Below, one piece after another: positions 44,101 through 56,100 of a stretch of 64,000 nucleotides of DNA. Numbering within the stretch: position 1 is the stretch's first letter; each line of letters starts with the position of its first letter. The notes under the pieces are model-generated. The model did no database searches and was not told where the DNA came from. It saw only the letters and a program-made list of their open reading frames with translations. The position numbers and the translations under genes are program-made. Source of the DNA: Diabrotica undecimpunctata (lineage: Eukaryota > Arthropoda > Insecta > Coleoptera > Chrysomelidae); contig NC_092806.1 of the NCBI RefSeq assembly GCF_040954645.1, forward strand, positions 114,248,458 to 114,312,457. Reading direction: 5' to 3'.

Positions 44101-44340
44101 CCATATGACTTTTAAAATATAATTCTTCCACAACATTCTCGAAATTATGATTATCAACCAAATGTTTTCTCAAGTCATTATTAAATTTAAAGTTAATATT
44201 ACAATCAACACAAGAATACTTTGTATCACACATTATATTCAATATTCTCAGGTTCCTTATTATGTACAGTTCTGGAATGTTTATTCAGATTGTATTGAAA
44301 TGAAAAAGTTTTCCCGCACTCAAAACAAAATACTGGCATT
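44101..44340 (-). CDS. C2H2-MULE gene, exon 1 with two C2H2 fingers
   Basis: Starts ATGCCAGTATTTTG at 44340. It reads CFECGKTFSFQYNLNKHSRTVH and, after an apparent one-base loss near 44245, YSCVDCNINFKFNNDLRKHL with a final H, two C2H2 fingers. The exon ends FKSHMG at a GTATGT donor (44095-44100). The fingers probably give DNA binding ahead of the MULE domain. The one-base shift between the fingers means that the frame is broken as sequenced. Confidence 0.7.
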
Positions 44341-44721
44341 TTATATTATTAGATGCCAAGTACAAGATAAGAACAAGAAATATTTTAATCGTCGTCAACG
44401 TTACACGTTACTTACTTTATAAAAATATGTTGTTTACAAATGAATCTGATGAATTCGCGCCATAGATAAAGAATATATGATTCGCGCCAACATATTATTT
44501 GACATTTTGAGGACATGCGTAGATCATGGAATATTGTACTCCTAATAGGCGCTCCTCTAGGAGATCTGTGACTGTGATGTTGACTTGTATCTTGTATCAC
44601 GCAAGGTTGCCAGATGATTTTTTTTTAATTCTCTAGAATTTTTGCCAAAATTTCCCTAACAACTTGACAACTATATTAAGCGTAGAATCACCATGGTATA
44701 AATGAATACACAAGGTATGAT

Positions 44722-45410
44722 ACATAATGTTCCAAAATCGGTTCGCTTTCGCGCATGACGTAGTCAAGATCGCTTATTCCCGCAACATTTGAATGTAGTT
44801 GTATAGGAAAGACTTTTAATTTTAAGTTTTTTTATATAATTTGGCTAATTTAATTATAGTAAGTATAAAGAGATGATAAAATTATGTTATTATAATATTT
44901 ATCCTTTATAAAACATAGATATCCTTTATAAGACAAGTTTTAATTATCTTTTATTACACGTAGGTACAGGTTAATTAACTTATACTTCAGAGTTCGATAT
45001 TTCAGATGTTTAAAAAGATACAGAAAAGTGGTAATGGAGGTACACAAAATTTGTACGTATATATACCTACTGAACTAAACACAAAATCAAAATAAATAAT
45101 AACAAAGTCAACTTTATTTATATCGAATGAGCTAGCTGGCCATCGAATATGAGTGTAGTGAGGGCACACAATATTGCACAACATTTAAAATGACATTTTT
45201 GTAATATTCACACATAAAATTATCTTGGTATTGTTTATAATAATGATAACATTGTATATTTTAATAATGATAACATGATTTAACAAAGAAAAATATGTTA
45301 TTTTGGAAGATGCTAAATTGATTTCCTGCGAAACAGTTCTTATTGCAAATTGCATAGCAGGCTGAGGCTAATTTCTTACTTAACAAATCGATATGAAAAA
45401 ACCATTAAGG
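44722..45410. repeat. ~690 bp direct repeat, copy 1
   Basis: Matches 49634-50300 in the same orientation with scattered substitutions and indels (ATAATGTTCCAAAATCGGTT at the start, CAAATTGCATAGCAGGCTGA near the end). It is the region 3' of the THAP exon, and so the 3' part of the THAP element. Confidence 0.9.
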
Positions 45411-45452
45411 TTTCATGACTAATAATTAATAAAAATAAAGATTTAGACTTAC

Positions 45453-45831
45453 GTCGTTGACCTAGAAGTAGTAAGAAGCTGCTCAACATACTTTTTGGAC
45501 TCTCTGTGTTCGCCTCCTTGTACGCGTTTCTTTTGGTTAGTTAAAAGTGTAGCCGATGTTGATTTAGGCAAATAAAGACTAGGTACTGCCTCAGGTTTGA
45601 GTTTTAGACCCTTTTTAGAAACGTAATTTAAAAGTTTCTGTTGTAGATTTGTTTGGTAATCTTCAGTTTTAAAATGTGTATAACAAATTCTTGCAGTATT
45701 ACAATTAAAATTATCATATCTACAACAAGATATAATCCACAGTTTTCTGGTCACGCTATCTTTAGGAAATGTATGAAACCTAAAGATTTTATCTTCATTG
45801 TCACTATTGCAACAAGCAATTGCACAGCGTA
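45453..45831 (-). CDS. THAP-domain exon of the TIR element
   Basis: Acceptor CTTTTTCAAAG, exon from 45831, giving RCAIACCNSDNEDKIFRFHT, FPKDSVTRKLWIISCCRYDN, ARICYTHFKTEDYQ and LKPEAVPSLYLPKS, a THAP zinc-binding module (C2CH: CAIAC, then CYTH; conserved P, W, F and AVPSLYLP). It ends RSTT at an ACGAC|GTAAGT donor (GT at 45451-45452). The entry phase implies a tiny first exon supplying the start codon, not located. THAP domains bind DNA. Here it is probably the N-terminus of a transposase whose remaining exons are deleted or unrecognised. No lesion within the exon. Confidence 0.75.
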
Positions 45832-46613
45832 CTTTGAAAAAGGTAATAAAAACTTTCAGTTTTACAAAAAAATACTATACAGCATAAATAAATAGTAACT
45901 AAACACCATTTGTATAAAGACACATATATAAGCATTTATCTAAATTATTTTTCTATTATAAAATAGATGACTCAGTCAGTATTGAGATACTTTAAAATAT
46001 ATTTATTATCTCATAACTTGCAATTTGCAATAGTCACCATTGATAACCGATATTATTGTTGAACTTTTGTTTTTATACAAGCTTTCTGTCTTGCCGGTGT
46101 AAAGTCGTCTGAAGTCGATATTTATTGTGTTTTGCGTTTGAACTAATTTGTGTCTTATTTTCATATTATTATATTGTTTGATAAGTAAATTTTGCATATA
46201 ATAATCGGTAGGTTATAGTAATGTGTATATTTTTTATTTTACTAAATTTCATTATAACTCATCTAAAATACCATATTGAATTGTAAAACATATTTTTCTC
46301 TATTGTACTCTATTTTGTTTTTATTTCAGTAAAACTGCTTGGAAGTAAGTGACAGTGAATCAGAATAAGCAAATCTACTACTATTTACCTATTTACCTAT
46401 TCACAGTATTTCTTCTGCAGAAAATTTTTAAATTTCAAGGGATTTACATACAAAAAGAGTACTTATATTATTAGTATATGTATGAAAACAAAAATAAATA
46501 TTTTGCCTGAATCTCTAGGAGAAGTAAAGGTTTTACGCTACTGAAAATATATTTTTTATTCAATTATAACCAAAACAAAACATTTAAAAAAAAATTAGAT
46601 CACTTTTTAACCA

Positions 46614-46750
46614 TAATTTCAAAATTAATGTGTACGTTAAGCTGTAATAATGGGTTCGAGGTGGTTCAGGCGATCTTAACTACGTCACACTCCTGGGCCA
46701 GCTGTCAAATGTCATGCGCAATATCATACCTTGTGTATTCATTGTACCAT
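46614..46750. repeat. right terminus of the THAP element, repeated at 62211
   Basis: About 130 bp ending TGTGTATTCATTGTACCAT. Its reverse complement recurs at 62211-62340, including GGCCCAGGAGTGTGACGTAG. Confidence 0.9.
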
Positions 46751-46761
46751 CGTAGAATCAC

Positions 46762-47427
46762 AGATCAAACCATCACAGCATAACATAAGGAACAATATGC
46801 TGTGCTAGAATGGACTACTTCTTAAGTCTGACGTCAGAATAGGCGGGCATTTTAAAAACCTTTTCAAACATTTCTAATTTGTGTGTATTTGACCCATAAG
46901 AAGTTGTAGATATTGGCTTTTTTAATTGTTTGAAGAATAAAAATACTTTTGGATATGAACGTTTGGTTATGAAGGTTCATTCTGTGTGATTGGTATTTTG
47001 GTTCAAGGTATTTTGTTGTTGTTTTTATCACGGTTTTCTTAAAATAAATCAATACATCATTGCATTTATTTACTAAGTTGAAAAATATTAATAATTAACT
47101 AATTAATTAATAATTATTATAAATTAATGTTTTAGTCTTTTTTCATTGTCAATGAGTTTATAATGGCTAGTAAACATATGTTGAAGATATCCAGAATTAC
47201 CGAATTTTTCAATAATGACAACAAAACTACTATTAACTATTTATATTTAGGGTAGTCCGTTCCCTACATATTTTCAAAATTTTTTTGTATATACTTTTTA
47301 AAATATTTCGGTAGGAGTGTTATTTACAAATACAAATAATAAAGTTATATTAATGTAATGTATTTAATCAACAACAAATAAATATACAGGTACAACACTT
47401 ACAACATTTTTTTTAAATACATTAAAA
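46762..47427. other. AT-rich segment, nothing recognised
   Basis: Between the THAP element and the TTAAAA-flanked MITE. No coding similarity or terminal repeats found. Confidence 0.5.
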
Positions 47428-47938
47428 TCATCGAGCAAAAAGACAAAAGATGGAATGTAAAGGTAGTGGGGGCAAAAATATTGTTAGACAGGAAGTGCCA
47501 TCTTGAGAGGCCACATTAAACAAGGAAAGAGAGACCCTTTCTTTGTTTAATCAAAGAAATCAAATTTAGTTGGGTTATGTTATTGCTGATGTTATTGTTT
47601 GTCCCAACTGTCACATGAAAGATTATTTGTATTTTCTATTGAAGTTTTTTAACAATTGTTTCACATTTTAGACTATTATTGTTATTATTTTTAATTAAAA
47701 CTTTATTGTGTTCTAGTGTTAAAAAAAGTATTTTAAGTGTATTATGTATTAATATTATGTAATATAACAAATAAATAGATACATTAGAGCCTCTCCACCA
47801 CTGTATAATTATTGTGAAGTGTCATGAAATTTAAATTTGGCGCATTCGCATTTCCGGATATGTCCGCCATCAGAGGCCACTTTTTTGGTCTCCTTTTCAT
47901 AACGATTAGATTCCCTCTTTTATCTTTTTGCTCGATGA
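47428..47938. mobile_element. 511 bp MITE flanked by TTAAAA
   Basis: Inverted ends TCATCGAGCAAAAAGACAAA and, reversed, TCATCGAGCAAAAAGATAAA, flanked by TTAAAA on both sides (47422-47427 and 47939-47944). Non-coding. A TTAA core target would fit piggyBac or Kolobok mobilisation, but the ends do not resemble the local piggyBac copy. Confidence 0.85.
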
Positions 47939-48107
47939 TTAAAATACACATTACGTACTTATAACCTAATTAACAAATATTCAAAAATAAAAACTAATCA
48001 ACAAAAAACATCGTATACCAAACTATAACAAACAAATTAGATAAAATATGTTTATTTCGTAAAATACACATAATAAGAAAATGAAAATCAGAATCAAAAC
48101 TTTAAGT

Positions 48108-49077
48108 TCATTTCTGACTTTTGTTATATATTGACGAATCCATTTTTTTTAACAATTCATCGGGAATATTAAATTTGTAGTAATTGTCATGTTTAAACAA
48201 TACTTGGCTGTGTAATATTCCGCTTAAAATCTCAGTTGATAATTTATTTCTCATTTCAATTTTGTTAAGATTTATTTTGGAAAATATCCGTTCAACATTT
48301 TCACTTGAATGTGGCAGACTAAACAAGCAAAAAACAAAGTTGGATAAGGTCGGAAACATAGGAGAATCATCACCAGTTTTCAATCCTCCAATTTTTACCC
48401 AAAAATCTTGCACACTTAAATCTTTATATTCATTTAAATTAAGATTTCTTAAAGTACGCCATTCTCTGTCTATGTGATTTAATTTATCAATTGTCAAGTT
48501 GGGAAAATGGAAGACTAAAGGTCCCAAAGAAGTATGTTTTTTCGATATTACTTCATCTGGTGAAATGAGTGACATATGTTTTAATGTAGCCACAGTTTTA
48601 TTTGTATTATCGAATCTTTTGTAAATCTGCGAACAACCTTCTATCAAAAAATCTAAACACTTCTTTCTGAAATCAAGTAAATCTGCCTCATTTAATCCAT
48701 GCTCGTTATTGTGTATAGCACCTGTTACATAGACACCTAAATAAATATTTTCTATTTTTAGAAAATAATGAGGATTTTTGTATTCTATATGTTCAATCAA
48801 AGTTTTATCTAAATAATCCCTTTTTAAGTAGCAATCTAAAAGTGTTCTTAAAACAGTTTCAATTCGTTTATATAGAATGTGTATTTTAATACTTTCGGTT
48901 TGCATTTCTAGATTTAAATCCATAAAAAGAGGCAACACAAAGTTTAAAAAATGTACCTAAGTAAAATATAGTAGAAGGATTTTGAAGAAAATTTAAAATA
49001 TTCTGTGCTTGAAGACCTTTTTTATTGAAACATTGATCTATAAAATATAATTTGAGAAGCCCCTGAAGAACTTTCAT
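48108..49077 (-). pseudogene. hAT transposase, C-terminal half (one frameshift)
   Basis: The 276-codon frame reads LPLFMDLNLEMQTESIKIHI, then HFLIEGCSQIYKRF-type helical sequence, SLGPLVFHFPNLTI, DFWVKIGGLKTGDDSPMFPT, and the hAT dimerisation signature SSENVERIFSKINLNKIEMRNKLSTE. Upstream, the frame MKVLQGLLKLYFIDQC to NPSTIFYL joins after removing one base near 48955 (ACTTAGGTACA). The N-terminal BED finger and first catalytic Asp region are not found. It resembles the insect ZNF862/hATm-like type. Probably decayed, though the long open frame suggests recent loss. Confidence 0.82.
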
Positions 49078-49633
49078 AAATATTAATTTTATGAGATAAA
49101 ATATATCAACATCTTAAAATAGGTAAACATAAAAACATACCTTATAGGAATAAAAATAAATAAGTATATACTTACCTACTGTAAAGAAATCCTATATGTT
49201 GAATAACTTAACCACAAAGGTACAAACGAAACACAAAGGCACAATCGATACAGTTACATGGAATTAGCAGAGAAAGTTAGAGAAAGAGAATCTAGAAACC
49301 AAAAATTGACCGAGGCCAATAGCCAATATTTACTATAGCCCAGGTGGATTCCCGAAGTAATTCGCAGTTCGTGAAATACCACCACTCTAGTCACCGATGG
49401 AAAATTACATGAATAGAATTCAGTGATTCCTCGAATTCCCGAATAATTACGATTTCCAAGTAGATATGTGCAATTTTGTGAAGTTTATTACATTCAACAG
49501 ATTTTTAAAAATAGTCTTACAAATATTAAGAATTCCCTTTTTCCCTAAGCTGGCTCAAAATTCCCTAGGTATAGGGAAAACTCTCTAGGTCTGACAACCA
49601 CGACTTGTATGGTTGTATGATAGTTCCAAATAG
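49078..49633. other. segment upstream of hAT relic
   Basis: No coding block recognised. CCCTAGGTATAGGGAAAAC and similar TTCCCT motifs near 49530-49590 are subterminal-like and support a nearby element end. Confidence 0.4.
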
Positions 49634-50300
49634 ACATAATGTTCCAAAATCGGTTCGCGTCGAAAGTATTTTTATATAATTTGGCTAATTTAATTATAGT
49701 AACTATAAAGAGTTGATAAAATTCTGTTATTATAATATTTAATCGTACATAAAATTTTGAAGTTAATTTAAATTTATTGATTTTTGGTACAGTTATTTTG
49801 TTAACATAGATATCCTTTATAAAACAAGTCTTAATTATCTTTAATTACACGTAGGTACAGGTTAATCAACTTATACTCCCGAGTTTGATATTTCAGATGT
49901 TTAAAAAGATACAAAAAAGTGGTAATGAAGGTAAACAATATTTGTACGTATATACTGAACTAAACACAAAATCAAAATAAATAATGATAAAGTAAATTTT
50001 ATTTAGATCGGATGAACTAGCTGGTCATCGAATATGAGTACAGTAGTGAGGTCACACAATATTGCACAATATTTTAAATGACATCTTTTATAATTTTCAC
50101 ACATAAAATTATCTTGGTATTGTTTAATAATGATAACATTACATATTTTAATATTGATAACATGATTTAACAAAGAAAAATATGTTATTTTGGAAGATGC
50201 TAAATTGATTTCCTCCGAAACAGATCTTATTGCAAATTGCATAGCAGGCTGAGGCTAGTTTCTTACTTAACAAATCGATATGAAAGAACCATTTAAGGTT
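49634..50300. repeat. ~690 bp direct repeat, copy 2
   Basis: Partner of 44722-45410, without the terminus and without the THAP exon. On the minus strand both copies keep FAIR.VS.EINLASSKITYF followed by SLLNHVI, suggesting that this was once coding and is perhaps the element's C-terminal exon (inference). Confidence 0.88.
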
Positions 50301-50584
50301 GCTGTCTAAAAAAAAACAACAATTTTACAGTAACATGTTAAAAATCCTTAAACTGATATATTCATATGAATTCTGGGTCTTCGTTGATCTACAAAATGAA
50401 AGATATTATAATGGAGTTTTTTCTAGTTAAATAACTATGCACATCACTCAGTTTATCAAAATGTTTTTAAAAGCACATATTTTTAATACATAACAAACAT
50501 TCAAAAATAACAATGATTCATGAAGAATAAAAATGAATTAATGCGATTTGTAAATAAATAATAATTAGATTTGTAAAGTCACAA

Positions 50585-50660
50585 AGACTAAACTGGCTTG
50601 GCCACTTAAAACGAATGCCAGATAATCGAGCTGTACAAGTAATCCAGAGATAGACAAATA
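50585..50660 (+). pseudogene. short LINE tail trace
   Basis: Reads RLNWLGHLKRMPDNRAVQVI, the R.(R/N)W.GH..RM motif of LINE C-termini. Only about 25 codons remain. Confidence 0.5.
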
Positions 50661-50779
50661 TCCTCGCATTTTTTATTCCCTGTTTTGCGCATAGTTTAAA
50701 TCTGGTGGTGAATGATGCAATAAAAATAAGTTTTGAGTCAGTGGAATTTTTTAATACTGTACAGGAAGTATATGTATTT

Positions 50780-51860
50780 TTTCTTCTTCCAATATTAGAA
50801 GGAACATTTTATTAAAGCACCTTCCAAAGTTGACATTAAAAGCATTGTCGGACATGCGATGGGAGAGTCAGAACGATGCAATCGCACTATTAAAAACCCA
50901 GATTAGTAAAATATATGATGCTTTAGAAGAATTGCAAAATGCACAAGGGATATGGATACTAGGACTTTAGCAAAATCCCTTAAAAACAAAATTTGGAAAT
51001 TCAAATTCATGGGTTCTGTTGTAGCGTGACAAGATATTTTAAGTAAAATAAACGTGGTTAGCAAAATTCCTTCAAAGTTCAAAATTTGACATAAAATCTT
51101 CACTTGATGCACTTGATAATTTAAAAAAATATTTCATAACCAAACGTTCTGATGAACATTTTCAAAATTTTGTAACCGAATTCAGAGAGATATCTACAAA
51201 AGCTAACATAGAAGAAGATTTCCCTAGCTCCTCTATCGAACGAATTAGAAGAAGAAAAGTGCATTTTGAGTATGAAGGAGCTAATACCCCTATATTATCT
51301 CCGGAATTGTTATTTAAAATAAATTTTTATTTTAAGATTTTGGATGCTTCCCTAACAGCAATTGAAGAACGGTTCCAATTACTTCAACAGAACACAGACA
51401 TTTTTAGTGTAATATAATTATGGCATAACCAAAGTTAAAAACGATGATGAACTTAAAACCAATTGTGAGAAAGTGAATCAAGCCCTTACAGACATAAACA
51501 GCTCAGAGACTGACATTAGTGCAAACGATTTATTTGAAGAAATCAAAGCTATTCAACCATTTTTTTCCACAGAAAAAAGTCCTAGTGATATTCTTGAATA
51601 TATTTTGCGAAAATAATCTTGTATCAACATTTCCCAACTTAACTATAATAGTACGTATATTCCTAACTCTACCTGTTACTGTAGCTATGGGTGAGCGGTC
51701 GTTTTCAAAACTTAAGATTATTAAAAACTATTTGCGATCCTCAATGAAGCAAGATAGATTTTCTGCTTTAGCAATGTTATCTATAGAACATGAAGTGTGT
51801 GCGACATTGGACATTAAAGATATTGTCAAAAAGTTTTCCGAGACGAAAGCCCGAAAAGTG
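50780..51860 (+). pseudogene. hAT transposase (ZMYM1/DUF4371-like), decayed
   Basis: Pieces in shifting frames give LPKLTLKALSDMRWESQNDA (MRW.S), QISKIYDALEELQNAQG, SSLDALDNLKKYFITKRSDE, FVTEFREISTKANIEEDFPS, and SPELLFKINFYFKILDASLT. A long plus-strand frame at 51519-51860 then gives the dimerisation block STFPNLTIIVRIFLTLPVTV and ERSFSKLKIIKNYLRSSMKQ with RFSALAMLSIEHE. This is the C-terminal two-thirds of a DUF4371/hAT transposase. At least four frame changes. Distinct from the hAT relics at 27712 and 48108. Confidence 0.82.
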
Positions 51861-52394
51861 TGTTTTTTTATGTGTTTATGTTTCTATTCATGGTTTATTT
51901 TAATTAAATGGACGTTTAAATTAGGATATACATATTCTGAACGTTGGATCATGGTTATTAAATTAGGATAAAGGACGTTTAAATTAGGATATTGGGATAT
52001 ACATTAGGATAATATATGGACGTTGGATCATGGAGATTAGTCTAAATGTTCAATTAAGTATTCATCGATTTACTATTATTATTTTATCGAGTAATTATTA
52101 TTGTTATATTATGCATCTCTTGCACATTTCTTTAAATAATAGTATATATGTCTAAAGTGTTGGAAGGGGGCGGCAAATATTAAGTTGCACACGGGCGGCC
52201 AATACCTTAGCGGCGGCCCTGTTAACAGTACTATTAAAGTTTTAACTTTTATAAAACAAAAATATTCTGGAGAAGGCTTAAATATTACGCCCATTGTCAA
52301 AATCGTTAATTCGTTACAATTGCACACCTATAAAACAAACAATATTTGAAAACCAGAATTTACGATCAGTGTATCCTCCCTATACTGTAAAAGA
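51861..52394. other. segment without recognised features
   Basis: Includes short direct repeats of GGACGTTTAAATTAGGATAT near 51910-52010. Nothing else seen. Confidence 0.5.
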
Positions 52395-52650
52395 CGCATG
52401 AGAACATGCTGCCAAATTAAAATGGAGCTTCGCAGGACACAATGCCTGACTAAAGGATAAAAAATGGAACCACGAAATACAACAATGAAGACCATGGTTA
52501 GGAAAAAACGCAGAGGAAGACCACAAATGATATGGGCTGATGACATTACGAAGATCGGAGGACACAACTGGAAGCAAGTGGCGCAAAATAGAAAACACCG
52601 GAGTGATTTGGGGGAGGCCTATGTCCAAAGTTGGATTACTTAAGGCTGCA
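52395..52650 (+). pseudogene. LINE C-terminal fragment
   Basis: Plus strand reads AAKLKWSFAGHNA, then KKRRGRPQMIWADDITKIGG, HNWKQVAQNRKHRSDLGEAY, VQSW. This is the KWRWAGH, RGRP..RW.DDI, W...AQ.R..W..LGEAYVQ.W tail of a LINE family also represented at 60085. Tail only. Confidence 0.75.
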
Positions 52651-52867
52651 GAAGAAGAACAAAAGTTTAACCGTGAAAAGGAAATTTCCGGAATGGATTG
52701 ACTACATTTATTCTTAAAACGAAATCTAGAACTTTCAATCCGAAAATTGGAAGGAGTTTCACAGGCAGCAATGCTCGAGCCATCCTCAGAGAACCACGTC
52801 TCTCATTGTATAGTCAGCTATCTGGCTATTGGGTTCATTCTCAAAAGCTAGTCAAAATCGTTGGATC

Positions 52868-53121
52868 TGTGGCCTGTTTGCGGGAAGTAAAGTAGTCGGG
52901 GCACACTTTAAACTGTTTTATTAATTTATTAGCAATAAACTACATACTAAAAACAAGTAAGAAAACTGTAAGAGTTCTTTTCGTTGTCACCTCGTCGTGT
53001 GATCGTGTTCTGACTGCCATCAGCTGGTCTCATCTCCTCTTCTTTTCTCCGTCGACGTTCCCTCACTTTAATAGCACAGTCAACCCATGTGTGGCTGGAG
53101 GTTAACTGTCAATCTGCCACA
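52868..53121 (-). repeat. Gypsy-2 3' LTR
   Basis: 254 bp direct repeat of 57006-57259; reads GGGAAGTAAAG where the other reads GGGAAGCAAAG. GATC duplication on its outer side. Confidence 0.95.
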
Positions 53122-56100
53122 GGGCTCCCCTCCAGTGAGGAACCTGCTGGTTTCGAACGGCTATGTTGACTTGTGTTGCTCATCAGACGGTTGGCATATG
53201 CATGTTCTTCCTGCACCTGTTGGGCCGCTGGAATATATGCTGGTTTGAGTCGGTCCATGGAAATTCGCTGAGGAACATTTTGGACATCCACAGACATTTT
53301 GGACATCCACAGTTACAAACTTATCACTTCGTTCTAACACTCTAAACGGGCCGGTATCGGGAGGTGTAAGAGGAGGCTTCACTTTATCGGTTCGCACAAA
53401 CACATGACTCGTAGTCTGTAGATCCGGATGGACAAAGGCAGTGCGGGCTGAGTGGTTGCTCGTCGGTACAGGACGCAATGCTCCCATGGTCTCACGTAGT
53501 CGTTGGACAAAACTATGCTCGTCGGGTGTAACAGCACTAGGGACAAGCAGCTGTCCAGGGAGACTCACTGGGGTACCATACACTAACTCGGAGGCTGTAC
53601 ATGCAATGTCTTGTTTGAAAGTGTTTCGAAGGCTTAGCATGACCAGAGGTAGGGCTTCAACCCACGATACTGTGTCCGCGGCGATGAGAGCAGCCTTGAG
53701 CGTTCGGTGGAAACGTTCAATACATCCGTTTGATTGTGGGTGGTAGGCAGTGGTTTTAATATGTTGTACACCTAGCAATCCATTGAGCTGGCGAAACAAC
53801 TGGCTCTCAAATTGCCTACCTCGGTCCGTTGTTATGGTTTCTGGCACGCCAAACCGGGATATCCATCCCTCAAGGAGCTTCTGCGCGACGACTTCGGTTG
53901 TAATCTCCGAGATAGGTATGGCCTCTGGCCATCTTGTGAAACGGTCGATGATTGTGAGCAGGTATCGAAAGTTCTGATTTGCTGGAAGTGGGCCAACGAT
54001 GTCGACATGTATGTGTGCGAATCGATCGTCTGGCATTCCTAGAGGTGTCACAGGTGTAACAGTGTGACGTCCGATTTTGGCACGTTGACATTGGATGCAC
54101 TCTCGTGACCACTGCTTGACTTGGCGATTCATGTTATGCCACACAAAACGTTCAGCAATCATTCGTAATGTAGCAGCATGCCCTGGGTGGAACTGCGTGT
54201 GGAACTTCAGGAAAACATCTCTTTGGAACACAGCTGGCACATAAACTCGTATACGACCATCTTGGACTGAACAATAAATAGGCCGCTGGCTATCTGGTAG
54301 AACTATGCGTTGAAGTTGTAAGGAACTGGCAGGATCGTTCAGGGTCTGTTGAAGACCCTCATCTGTAGTCTGAGCTTCGGATAGCCGGTCATAGTCAATA
54401 GTAATGGGTGTTGTGATAGCGTCTACTTCAGGTCGTGAGAGACAATCGGCAACGATATTGGCTGCGCCCTGTATATGTCGAATATCGGTCGAGAATTGGC
54501 CAATAAATTCTAGTTGACGTATCTGTCGTGGAGACTGCCGCTCATGTCGCTGTTGGAAGGCAAACGTTAAAGGCTTGTGATCAGTATAAATGGTAAATGG
54601 CATACCCTCAAGAAAATGGCGGAAGTGATGTATGTCACTGAATATGGCAAGCAACTCTCGGTCATAAGTGCTGTAGTTTCGCTCCGTCTTAGAAAGCTTT
54701 CGAGAGAAGAAAGCGATGGGCTGTAGGTGTTCACCTATAAGCTGTTGCAAAACACCGCCGATGGCAGCATCTGAGGCATCAACTGACATGTTCAATTGGG
54801 CATTTGGTGCTGGAAAGACCAATTCAGTCGACGCGGCCAAGAGTTCTTTTACCTTGGTGAAAGCTGCTGCAGCTGCTGGTGTTAATGTTAGTTCTTGCTG
54901 CTTTTTCTTTTGCTGAGGCAATAACTCCGTTAGTGGCATTAGCTCATTGGCAGCATTAGGTAACCAACGTCTGTAGAAATTGAACATACCCATAAATCGT
55001 CGTAGCTGTCGATAGGTCGTAGGTTGTGGAAACTTACGAATCGCGCTAACTTTAGCCGGTAATGGACGAACGCCAGTTGGGGATACCGTGGCACCCAGGA
55101 AGTTTACTTCACGTTTACGGAATTTTGATTTATCCTTGTTTATTTGGAGTCCATTTGCTTCCAGAATCCGAAGTACTGATGCCAGGTGTTGCTCATACTC
55201 AGTCTCAGTCTCCGAGGCAACCAAGATATCGTCAATGTATACATACACATGAGCATTCTCGAAAAAGGTGATCGAGGTATCTCTGGAACGTCTGGGCAGC
55301 ATTTCGCAAACCGAACGGCATTCGGAGGAACTCGTACAGCCCAAAGGGGGTTATTACAGCCGTCTTTTGGACATCCTTCGGGTGGACTGGAATTTGGTAA
55401 AAAGCACGTACCAAGTCGATGCAAGAGAAAATTTTCTTACCATGTAGCTGGTTAGCAAAATCCTGGATGTGCGGTATAGGGTAGCGATCTGGTTTCGTCA
55501 TGGTATTTAAACGGCGGAAGTCTCCACAGGCACGCCATCGTCCATTGGACTTCTGAACTAAGTGAAGCGGACTGGCCCAAGATGACTTTGATGGTCGGAT
55601 AATGCCTGCCTGCATCAGCTCGTTGAATTCTGCTCGTGCAGCTTGAAGACGGTCTGGTGGAAGTCTTCGTGGTTTAGAGAAAACTGGTGTACCTCGAGTC
55701 TCAATATAGTGCTGGACTCTTTCAGTATCCTCTGGTATAGCAACAGTTGGACGATCATAGGGATGAGCAGTGGATAAGCCTACTTCTGGCACCCTAACAC
55801 GACGAGACACACAGGTAATACTGCTTGACATACTTGGACTTACTAGTCGTTTGTTTCCCATGTCTACACTAATGCCATGGTACGTCAGAAAATCGGCTCC
55901 TAGTATGGGTGTGGTGACATCTGCGACTACAAATGTCCATGTTACAGGTTGGCCTAGACCAAGGTTTAGTGTGAGCTGTTTCTGACCATATGTTTGGATG
56001 CACGATCCGGTGGCAGAATACAGGCGTACAGTGCTGGGCTGAGTCGCAGTGCAGATTTTACGTGGAAGCACACTTAGGTCTGCCCCTGTATTAATAAGAA

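Larger units (their letters stand above)
44692..46750. mobile_element. THAP-bearing TIR element (P-like?), 11 bp flanking duplication
   Basis: Left end CATGGTATAAATGAATACAC and right end, reversed, ATGGTACAATGAATACAC share about 30 bp continuing to AAGGTATGATA. CGTAGAATCAC flanks both sides (44681-44691 and 46751-46761). It carries a THAP-domain exon on the minus strand. P-element transposases have N-terminal THAP domains, and the Drosophila P terminus also begins CATG (established). P elements duplicate 8 bp, so the 11 bp identity is unusual. The catalytic domain was not recognised, so the class is unsettled. A second right terminus lies at 62211-62340. Confidence 0.75.
44603..49605. mobile_element. 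possible 5 kb hAT element enclosing the THAP element
   Basis: Left CAAGGTTGCCAGATG and right, reversed, CGTGGTTGTCAGACC are imperfect inverted ends of hAT character. CTTGTAT lies close to both. A hAT transposase relic (48108-49077) is inside. If correct, the THAP element (44692-46750) and a MITE (47428-47938) inserted into it. Target duplication imperfect, so tentative. Confidence 0.35.

Noticed and set aside
46751..46800. ATAACATAAGG resembling the Drosophila P-element terminus
   Set aside because: It lies outside the element end and lacks the CATGATGAA context; probably chance.
45453..49077. One fused THAP-hAT gene, as in THAP12-like proteins
   Set aside because: On the minus strand the hAT part lies upstream of the THAP exon, the wrong order, and the THAP exon sits in its own element with separate ends.
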